Assembly: GCA_031257215.1 (NCBI GenBank) | Contig: JAIRPC010000093.1 | Coordinates: forward strand, 1 to 9,565 | Direction: 5' to 3' | Origin: Eubacteriales Family XIII. Incertae Sedis bacterium | Lineage (GTDB): Bacteria > Bacillota > Clostridia > Peptostreptococcales > Anaerovoracaceae | Length of the DNA: 9,565 nucleotides | Part shown: in pieces, positions 4,444 to 9,565 of the stretch | How positions within the stretch are numbered: the first letter of the stretch is position 1 | Layout of the letters: every line of letters begins with the position of its first letter | Notes under the pieces: generated by a model | What the model was told of the DNA's origin: nothing | The model's input: only the letters and a program-made list of their open reading frames with translations | Database searches by the model: none | Program-made: the position numbers and the translations under genes

Positions 4444-5973
4444 ATGAAAGCAATAATAGGGATTGATGTCGGAACCTCTGGGACAAAGACGGCGCTTTTC
4501 GATTGCGGAGGCGCGCTGGTGGCTTCGTATACGGGCGATTATCCGATGGCGCAGCCGCAGAACGGCTGGGCGGAGCAGGATCCGCAGGACTGGTGGGCGG
4601 CGGCTGTTGCCGGCCTGAACGCGGTCATCAGCGAAGCTAGGTCGAAGCACGGCTCTGTTGAGGTCGCGGGCGTGGGGCTGTCGGGGCAGATGCACGGGCT
4701 CGTCATGCTAGACGGGAACGGCGAGGTTCTCCGCCCCTCGATCATCTGGTGCGACCAGAGGACTGAGAACGAGGTGGCGCAGATGGACAGGGTGATTGGG
4801 CGCGAGAAGCTGATAGCCGTCACCGCCAACCCCGCGATGACGGGGTTCACCGCCGCAAAGATACTCTGGGTCCAGAACAACGAGCCGGACATTTACGCTA
4901 AATGCGCACATATTCTGCTGCCAAAGGATTATATCAGGTACAGGCTGACGGGCGAGTTCGCCACCGAGGTCAGCGACGCGGCGGGGATGCAGCTCATGGA
5001 TATCCCCAGGCGCGATTGGTCGGACGAGATACTTGGGCTGTTGCATATAGACAGGGGCTTGCTGGCGGAGATGCACGAATCGCCGGATGTGACGGGCAAA
5101 GTCCACGCACGCGCTGCGCAGGAAACTGGCCTGCCTGAGGGCGTGATAGTTGTGGGCGGCGCGGGCGACAACCCCGCGGCGGCTGTCGGAACGGGCGTTG
5201 TGAGCGAGGGCTCGGCATTCACGACCATTGGCTCGTCGGCCGTCGTGTACGCGGTGTCCGACACGGTAAAGATAGACGCGGAGGGCAGGGTGCATACGCT
5301 CTGCGCGAGCGCGCCCGGGAAATGGACTGTCATGAGCTGCACCCAGGGCGCGGGCATATCGCTGAAATGGCTGCGCGACACCTGCTGCCTGTCAGAGGTG
5401 CAGGAATCGGAGAAGCAGGGCGTTGACCCCTATGTCATCATGGACAGGCTCGCGGACGGCATTGCGCCAGGCTCGGACAGGCTCATCTTTCTTCCTTATA
5501 TGATGGGCGAGAGAAGCCCCCACCCCGACCCCGACTGCCGCGGCGTGTTCTTCGGTCTGTCGGCCATGCACGGCCGCCCACAGCTCATACGCTCGGTCAT
5601 GGAGGGCGTGGCGTTCTCACAGCTCGAATGCGTTGAGGTGTTCAGGGAGATGGGCGTGCCTGTCGACGATATGGCCATCACGGGCGGCGGCTCGAAAAGC
5701 AGGCTCTGGGCGCAGATGCTGGCTGACCTCTACGGCTGCCCCGTCAGCGGGATGCAGTCGGACGAGGGCGCGGCACTCGGCGCGGCGCTCTTGGCGGCGG
5801 TGGGCGCGGGGGTCTATTCCACGGTGCAGGAGGCCTGTGCGGCGGTGGTGAAGCGCGGCGCGGCGCGCGCGCCGGACAGGGCGAAAGGCGAAGCCTACGC
5901 GCCGTATTTCGGGCTGTACAAGAAGCTGTACAGGACGATGAAGCAGGATTTCAAAGAACTGGCGAAGCTGTAA
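4444..5973 (+). CDS. xylB: Xylulokinase (FGGY family)
   Basis: A 509-residue carbohydrate kinase expected to phosphorylate D-xylulose to xylulose 5-phosphate for the pentose phosphate pathway. Visible motifs: GIDVGTSGTKTALFD at the start (6-20), LSGQMHGLVMLD (79-90, the xylulokinase-type MHG loop), the aromatic/acidic IIWCDQRT (100-107), GGAGDNPAAAVGTG (238-251) with the probable catalytic base Asp242, MGERSPHPDP (354-363) and the FGGY signature GGGSKSRLWAQMLADLYG (414-431). Length is close to typical xylulokinases (E. coli XylB is 484). GGAAAGGAA sits just ahead of the ATG. It follows glcK in a probable operon. No xylose isomerase or transporter lies in the window. Ribulokinase or glycerol kinase are less likely given the QMHG loop. 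Confidence 0.9.
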   Translation: MKAIIGIDVGTSGTKTALFDCGGALVASYTGDYPMAQPQNGWAEQDPQDWWAAAVAGLNAVISEARSKHGSVEVAGVGLSGQMHGLVMLDGNGEVLRPSIIWCDQRTENEVAQMDRVIGREKLIAVTANPAMTGFTAAKILWVQNNEPDIYAKCAHILLPKDYIRYRLTGEFATEVSDAAGMQLMDIPRRDWSDEILGLLHIDRGLLAEMHESPDVTGKVHARAAQETGLPEGVIVVGGAGDNPAAAVGTGVVSEGSAFTTIGSSAVVYAVSDTVKIDAEGRVHTLCASAPGKWTVMSCTQGAGISLKWLRDTCCLSEVQESEKQGVDPYVIMDRLADGIAPGSDRLIFLPYMMGERSPHPDPDCRGVFFGLSAMHGRPQLIRSVMEGVAFSQLECVEVFREMGVPVDDMAITGGGSKSRLWAQMLADLYGCPVSGMQSDEGAALGAALLAAVGAGVYSTVQEACAAVVKRGAARAPDRAKGEAYAPYFGLYKKLYRTMKQDFKELAKL

Positions 5974-5976
5974 GAT

Positions 5977-6132
5977 TACGGCTTTGCCGTTGCGCACTGC
6001 AAGCCGTATGAGCCGCAATCCACTGGCACATACGCTTTGGATTCGCGGCGGCGTTCGCAGCGGTTCGTAGTGGTATGAGGCTGCCCGCATATGGAGGATG
6101 CGTTTTTCGCAATGCCGAAACGGGTTTCTCAT
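5977..6132 (+). repeat. Cluster of three palindromes between xylB and the tmk operon
   Basis: Three inverted repeats fill this gap. First, TACGGCTT (5977-5984) pairs with AAGCCGTA (6001-6008), and an alternative smaller stem ACGGC-TTT-GCCGT (5978-5990) uses the same left bases. Second, GCCGCAATCCA (6012-6022) pairs with TGGATTCGCGGC (6038-6049), with one bulged base. Third, ATGAG (6075-6079) pairs with CTCAT (6128-6132), enclosing TGCG-TTTTT-CGCA (6099-6111). None is followed by a U-run, so these are not standard terminators. They may form a structured leader of the next operon or REP-like units. Confidence 0.55.
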
Positions 6133-6157
6133 GGCAACAATATGATAGAATAACAAT

Positions 6158-6424
6158 ATGACAATTGAACAGCTTAAAATAATATTCGTGCTTGTGCTGT
6201 GCGCTCCCATAGCTTATTTTGGCGTTCGGTTTTTCATCTCGCTGGTGAACCACGCTGTGGCGGGCAAGGAGATGGCTGAGAAAGAGCGCCTGCGCCGCAG
6301 CGAAGCCGCAAATATGGAGCCAAGCCCTGCGGAAAGCCCGCGCCGCCACAGAACCCGCTGCGGCGGTTTCCGCGGTGATGCCGATACGCCAAGGCGCACG
6401 GGCAGGAGGGGGAGGCGCGGATGA
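6158..6424 (+). CDS. Small membrane protein upstream of tmk, unknown function
   Basis: An 88-residue frame with one or two hydrophobic stretches near its N-terminus (about 8-33, including IIFVLVLCAPIAYFGVRFF), then a charged segment (KEMAEKERLRRSE). The last about 35 residues are Arg/Pro/Gly-rich and look less like conserved protein, so the tail may be weakly constrained or a frameshift may have replaced an original end. No convincing ribosome binding site precedes the ATG. Support for reality is the membrane-type N-terminus and the ATGA overlap that joins its stop to the tmk start. No family recognised. Confidence 0.5.
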   Translation: MTIEQLKIIFVLVLCAPIAYFGVRFFISLVNHAVAGKEMAEKERLRRSEAANMEPSPAESPRRHRTRCGGFRGDADTPRRTGRRGRRG

Positions 6425-7047
6425 GCGAGGGCGCTTTCATCAGCTTCGAGGGGCCGGACGGCTCGGGCAAATCCACTCAGCAACGGCTTCTGGGCGAATA
6501 CCTCACGGGGCTGGGATACTCGGTTGTCTCCACTCGCGAGCCTGGCGGCACGAGGATAGGCGAGAAGATCCGCGACCTGACGCTCGACACGGAGAACCGC
6601 GAGATGGATGCCCTGACGGAAGCCATGCTATACGCCTCTTCGCGCGCGCAACACGTAGCGGAGGTTATTCGCCCCGCCCTCGAACAGGGTAAGGTCGTTC
6701 TGTGCGACAGGTATGTGGATTCGAGTATAGCCTACCAGGGCTGCGGCCGCGCGCTCGGCGGTGTTGTCGCTGATATCAACGCGCTGGCGGTAGGAGGCAT
6801 CATGCCCGGTCTCACCATATTCATAGACATCCCCCCCGAAACCTGCTTCGACAGAATAGGGCGCTGCGGCGGCGACCGCATAGAGTCAGAGGACATAGTG
6901 TACCACAGGCGCGTCTACGAGTCCTACCTGGAAATCGCGGAAAAATTCCCGAACCGCGTCAAGGCGGTGGACGGGCGGCGCGGCGCGGGCGAGGTGCAGG
7001 CTGATGTCAGGGCGATAGCCTGCGGGTATCTGGGGCAACGCGCATGA
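6421..7047 (+). CDS. tmk: Thymidylate kinase
   Basis: A 208-residue cytoplasmic enzyme that phosphorylates dTMP to dTDP with ATP, an essential step of dTTP supply. Motifs: P-loop FEGPDGSGKST (9-19), TREPGGTRIGE (38-48), the DRY motif (96-98) followed by SSIAYQG substrate-binding residues (101-107), and the lid region with CGGDRIES (149-156). Length is typical. GGAGG lies just upstream of the ATG inside the preceding frame, and an ATGA overlap couples it to that frame. Its own stop overlaps the holB start, so translational coupling continues. The context (holB and ricT next) matches the Bacillota replication-associated cluster. Confidence 0.95.
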   Translation: MSEGAFISFEGPDGSGKSTQQRLLGEYLTGLGYSVVSTREPGGTRIGEKIRDLTLDTENREMDALTEAMLYASSRAQHVAEVIRPALEQGKVVLCDRYVDSSIAYQGCGRALGGVVADINALAVGGIMPGLTIFIDIPPETCFDRIGRCGGDRIESEDIVYHRRVYESYLEIAEKFPNRVKAVDGRRGAGEVQADVRAIACGYLGQRA

Positions 7048-7871
7048 ATCCACTCGAAGCCTTATCCATGAGATACAATGAAGGGACATTCCCCCATGCG
7101 CTGCTCGTGAGCGGCGGCACGGAGGCATCGCGCCGAGGGTTTGCGAAACGCGCGGCCATGCTGTTGCTCGGGCTCGGCGCGGGTGACACCGACGAGGGCG
7201 CGCGGCTGATAGACGGCGGCAATACGGCGGATCTCATCTGGGTTTCGCCAGACGGAGGTTCGATCAAGGTTGACCAGGTGAAGGATATCATCGGGCGTCT
7301 GCGCACCAAGCCGTTTTCCTCGGAAAGGTCGGTCGCTGTTATCGACGGCGGCGATCTCATGAACGCGCAGTCGCAGAACAAATTGCTGAAAACATTGGAG
7401 GAACCGCCCGGGGATAGTGTTATAATATTATTGGCTGCGAACACGGAGGCGCTGCGCGCGACCATACGTTCCAGGTGCCTGAAAATAAATCTCGGAGTGG
7501 AGAGCGCGGATATTGAGCGTAGCGTGTGCGACGACGCGGCGGGCATATTGTCAGCCGCGCTTTTCGGAAAATCGATTCACGCCGCTTTCCGTATGCTTGA
7601 CGGATACGTGGACGACCCTTTCCCCTTGCTCGACGCCATGGAGCTTTTCCTGCGCGACATCATAGTCGGGCTGCACGAGCCAAGGTTGGTGGCAAGCGAT
7701 GAGCGCAGAGGCATTGCGGCAAGGATGAAAGGCAGGCGCACCGACGCGCTGAAAGCAGGAGTAGGAATAATAGAAGATACGAGGGCCGCTCTGCGGTCTT
7801 CGAGCATGAACAAGAAGAGCTGCCTGCGCGATATGGCGCTCAGGTTGAAGCAGGGTTCGCCCGCGCGATAG
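7044..7871 (+). CDS. holB: DNA polymerase III delta' subunit (clamp loader)
   Basis: A 275-residue AAA+-type clamp-loader subunit that works with DnaX and HolA to load the beta clamp at replication forks. The N-terminal ATPase-like domain has VSGGTEASRRGFAKR (22-36) where a Walker A loop would be. It lacks the GxxGxGKT residues, as expected of a delta' subunit that does not hydrolyse ATP. QNKLLKTLEEPP followed by FILA-type strand residues and IRSRC is the diagnostic HolB/DnaX block (about 111-144). The C-terminal part is less conserved helical sequence. No four-cysteine zinc module is visible. It starts within the tmk stop codon (ATGA). In B. subtilis yaaQ and yaaR lie between tmk and holB; both are absent here. 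Confidence 0.9.
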   Translation: MNPLEALSMRYNEGTFPHALLVSGGTEASRRGFAKRAAMLLLGLGAGDTDEGARLIDGGNTADLIWVSPDGGSIKVDQVKDIIGRLRTKPFSSERSVAVIDGGDLMNAQSQNKLLKTLEEPPGDSVIILLAANTEALRATIRSRCLKINLGVESADIERSVCDDAAGILSAALFGKSIHAAFRMLDGYVDDPFPLLDAMELFLRDIIVGLHEPRLVASDERRGIAARMKGRRTDALKAGVGIIEDTRAALRSSSMNKKSCLRDMALRLKQGSPAR

Positions 7872-7893
7872 GGCAGGGCAGGAGGAGCATTGT

Positions 7894-8856
7894 ATGAAAG
7901 TGGTAAATGTCAGGTTCAGATCAGCGACAAAGCTGTATTATTTCAACCCTGGCGATTTGAAGCTGAGAAGCGGAGAAGCCGTTATCGTCGAAACAGGCGA
8001 GGGGCGTGAATACGGGATAGTCAAGGGCGGCACCAAGGAGATTTCCGAAAAGGAGTTTGGCAAGTCCATCAAGAAGGTGCTGCGCATAGCTACGGACGGC
8101 GATATCGAAAGATACAAGGCCAATTTGGCGAAGCGCGACGAGGCTATGTCGGTGTGCAAGGAAAAAATCCGCCAGCACGGGCTTGACATGAAGCTTATCG
8201 ACGCCGACTTCACGTTCGACGGAGCCAAGGTGGTGTTCTATTTCACATCCGACGAAAGGGTGGATTTCCGCGAGCTTGTCAGGGATCTGGCCAGCACCTT
8301 CCACAAGAGGATCGAGCTTCGGCAGGTGGGCGTCCGCGACGAAGCGAAGCTGCTCGGCGGCATGGGCAGCTGCGGCAGGGCGCTATGCTGCCACGGGTGG
8401 ATGCAGCATTTTGAACCCGTTTCGATAAAGATGGCAAAGGTGCAGAACCTGTCGCTGAACCCGACCAAGATATCCGGCTGCTGCGGCAGGCTCATGTGCT
8501 GCCTGAAATACGAGAACGACGTCTACCAGGAGATGCGCAAGGGCATGCCGAACCCCGGGGAGATAGTCGAAACCCCGATAGGCAAGGCGCGGGTCATGGA
8601 GTCGAACATATTGTTCAGCCAGGTCAAGGCGCGGCTCGTCGAGGAGGAGCGCACGAACGACTCGCCCGAAAAGCTCAGCTCGGACATCCACGTGTTTTCA
8701 AAGGACGAGATAAAGCGCACGAGCAAGCCCGCCCAGGGCGGCAAAAAGGGCAAGGGCGGCAAGAAAGGAAAGGGCGGCCGCCCGTCCGAGGCAGAGATAG
8801 ACAAGGGCATCAAAAAAGCCATCAGCGAAGAAATCATAAACGTGATAACGGAATAG
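7894..8856 (+). CDS. ricT: RicT/YaaT, PSP1-domain Fe-S protein
   Basis: A 320-residue member of the RicT (YaaT) family. In B. subtilis RicT forms the Ric complex with RicA (YmcA) and RicF (YlbF), carries Fe-S clusters, helps RNase Y mature mRNAs, and is needed for sporulation, competence and biofilm formation. The PSP1 domain covers about 1-235. Cysteines are grouped as MGSCGRALCC (157-166) and SGCCGRLMCC (194-203), plus Cys88; these are the expected cluster ligands. Residues about 255-320 are an extension with a Lys/Gly repeat (GGKKGK twice, then GG, at 282-295) and a helical acidic end. A good AGGAGG precedes the ATG, and the gap from holB is 22 bp. It ends the operon before a strong terminator. 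Confidence 0.93.
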   Translation: MKVVNVRFRSATKLYYFNPGDLKLRSGEAVIVETGEGREYGIVKGGTKEISEKEFGKSIKKVLRIATDGDIERYKANLAKRDEAMSVCKEKIRQHGLDMKLIDADFTFDGAKVVFYFTSDERVDFRELVRDLASTFHKRIELRQVGVRDEAKLLGGMGSCGRALCCHGWMQHFEPVSIKMAKVQNLSLNPTKISGCCGRLMCCLKYENDVYQEMRKGMPNPGEIVETPIGKARVMESNILFSQVKARLVEEERTNDSPEKLSSDIHVFSKDEIKRTSKPAQGGKKGKGGKKGKGGRPSEAEIDKGIKKAISEEIINVITE

Positions 8857-8916
8857 AATTGGATCGGAACGCCGCCGGCGCCGGCAGCGGCTCGGCGGGG
8901 CGCTATCCCGCAATAG

Positions 8917-8944
8917 AAAAGGCCACCCTCAAGGGTGGCCTTTT
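8917..8944. terminator. Strong two-way intrinsic terminator between ricT and abrB-like gene
   Basis: GGCCACCCT (8921-8929) and AGGGTGGCC (8932-8940) form a perfect 9-bp GC-rich stem. It is followed by TTTT (8941-8944) on the plus strand and, because AAAA precedes it (8917-8920), by TTTT on the minus strand. It therefore ends both the ricT operon and the convergent abrB-like transcript. Confidence 0.92.
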
Positions 8945-8967
8945 CCAATGATCAAACAAATTGGCGT

Positions 8968-9210
8968 TTATATTGATTTCATCTCGCCTATGCAGTGTTC
9001 GCATACGTTCCTGCCGTGGATCTGCTCAATGCCGTCCGCGCTTCCGCAGAAGATGCAGGCGGGTTCGTATTTTTTCAGCACGATCATGTCCTCGTCCACA
9101 AAAATTTCGAGAGGATCTTCTTTGTTGATGTTGAACGTCCTGCGCAGCTCCATTGGGAGGACGATGCGCCCAAGCTCATCAACTTTTCTGACTATTCCTA
9201 TTGCTTTCAT
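8968..9210 (-). CDS. AbrB-family transcriptional regulator with zinc-ribbon-like C-terminus
   Basis: An 80-residue regulator. Residues 1-50 are the AbrB/SpoVT swapped-hairpin DNA-binding domain, with GIVRKVDELGRIVLPMELRR (5-24) and DPLEIFVDEDMIVLKKYEP (32-50) as the diagnostic strands. The C-terminal part carries CIFC (52-55) and CEHC (70-73), a likely zinc-ribbon pair not found in B. subtilis AbrB, whose C-terminal domain is a separate dimerisation module. AbrB-type proteins act as dimers or tetramers on AT-rich DNA and repress transition-state genes. AAGGAG lies 7 bases upstream of the ATG. It faces ricT, and the proximity of abrB to the tmk–holB–ricT cluster is conserved in Bacillota. Whether it is the true AbrB orthologue is not settled by sequence. 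Confidence 0.9.
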   Translation of the reverse strand: MKAIGIVRKVDELGRIVLPMELRRTFNINKEDPLEIFVDEDMIVLKKYEPACIFCGSADGIEQIHGRNVCEHCIGEMKSI

Positions 9211-9274
9211 TTCTTGACTCCTTAACTCTATTGAATTGCAACGATTATTACCAAATTAACAATAGTATATTCAT

Positions 9275-9303
9275 ACCATACCACTTATTGGCAAGGTTGT
9301 CAA
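9275..9303 (-). promoter_or_regulatory. Predicted promoter of the abrB-like gene
   Basis: Reading minus, a perfect -35 TTGACA (9303-9298), a 17-bp spacer and -10 TATGGT (9280-9275). The start would be near 9268, giving a leader of about 58 nt. The downstream leader is AT-rich, which is the kind of DNA AbrB proteins bind, so autoregulation is possible but not shown. Confidence 0.7.
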
Positions 9304-9339
9304 CCCTAAAATTGAAAAAATTTGAAAAACACTTCAAGC

Positions 9340-9383
9340 AAAAAATACCACGCGGCATTGCACAATCCAGCCTGTACCGCGCG
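9340..9383 (-). terminator. Predicted terminator of the right-edge minus-strand gene
   Basis: On the minus strand CGCGCGG (9383-9377) pairs with CCGCGTG (9355-9349), including one G-U pair, around a 21-nt loop. It is followed, after GTA, by a run of six T (9345-9340). It lies 12 bp beyond the stop codon of the partial gene and upstream of the abrB-like promoter, separating the two units. Confidence 0.6.
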
Positions 9384-9394
9384 ATTTCATGCGG

Positions 9395-9565
9395 TCATGA
9401 TTTCTTTTTGTCTACAAATCCTTTGACAGCCGTGCTAAGATTTACCACCGCCGCCGCCAGCTTCGCGAAATTCAGGTTGCCTTTCAGGTTGTCCGAAATC
9501 GACTTGACGGAGGTGCTGATGTCGTTCACGATGCCATCCACCTCCTGTGCGCGCTTGGCCGCGAT
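9395..9565 (-). CDS. C-terminal fragment of a coiled/amphipathic protein, possibly DUF948-like
   Basis: The window edge cuts this gene, leaving 56 C-terminal residues before a TGA at 9397-9395. The visible part is alpha-helical and amphipathic: QEVDGIVNDISTSVKSISDN, then a Leu/Ala-rich stretch (NFAKLAAAVVNLSTAVKGF), and it ends in a basic DKKKS tail. The pattern of spaced Val/Ile and polar residues resembles the C-terminal part of DUF948-type membrane-associated stress proteins of Bacillota, but the fragment is too short to be sure. A terminator follows. Confidence 0.65.
   Translation of the reverse strand: MAAKRAQEVDGIVNDISTSVKSISDNLKGNLNFAKLAAAVVNLSTAVKGFVDKKKS

Noticed and set aside
5617..6349. 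Minus-strand frames of 197 and 132 residues around the xylB end and following gap
   Set aside because: Antisense of xylB and of the palindromic gap; no motifs, no ribosome binding sites, implausible composition.
8874..8885. Perfect 12-bp palindrome GCCGGCGCCGGC after ricT
   Set aside because: Likely a by-product of GC-rich composition; no U-run and it lies just before a clear terminator.

Overview
The window looks like chromosomal DNA from a GC-rich member of the Clostridia (Bacillota). Coding DNA is strongly GC-biased, while the promoters are AT-rich and of SigA type (TTGACA/TATAAT-like), with AGGAGG-type ribosome binding sites. The block tmk–holB–ricT followed by an AbrB-family regulator is a Bacillota arrangement: in Bacillus subtilis the same genes lie in tmk-yaaQ-yaaR-holB-yaaT...abrB. 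The species cannot be named from the sequence.

Layout. 1-403 carries no confident gene. It has a hairpin-rich block (29-128) and a degenerate 30-bp tandem repeat (201-260). 425-1090 (+) encodes a membrane-anchored protein with a 3D/RlpA-like double-psi beta-barrel domain. It converges on a minus-strand pair, an EamA-type transporter (2773-1802) followed by a Maf nucleotide pyrophosphatase (1755-1138). The 643 bp between the transporter and the next gene hold the most interesting item: a 31-residue hydrophobic peptide gene (3034-3129). It has a strong promoter, a Shine-Dalgarno that can be sequestered, a two-way terminator, and a convergent promoter for a short antisense RNA. This is the general layout of type I toxin-antitoxin loci. 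The two predicted transcripts begin with the same self-complementary 5' module, and the cassette lies between two copies of a 12-bp sequence that is also the -35 region of the next operon.

3417-5973 (+) is a sugar-kinase operon, a ROK-family glucokinase followed by a FGGY-family xylulokinase. These feed glycolysis and the pentose phosphate pathway respectively. After a palindrome-rich gap, 6158-8856 (+) holds a small membrane protein, thymidylate kinase (dTDP for DNA synthesis), the DNA polymerase III delta' clamp-loader subunit, and the RicT/YaaT Fe-S protein that supports RNase Y function and developmental signalling in Bacillus. The first three are joined by ATGA overlaps. A strong two-way terminator separates ricT from a convergent abrB-like gene (9210-8968, -) with a zinc-ribbon-like C-terminus. 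The right edge holds the C-terminal end of another minus-strand gene, possibly DUF948-like, with its own terminator.

Housekeeping assignments rest on clear family motifs. The toxin-antitoxin reading is inference from architecture and was not tested by any search.
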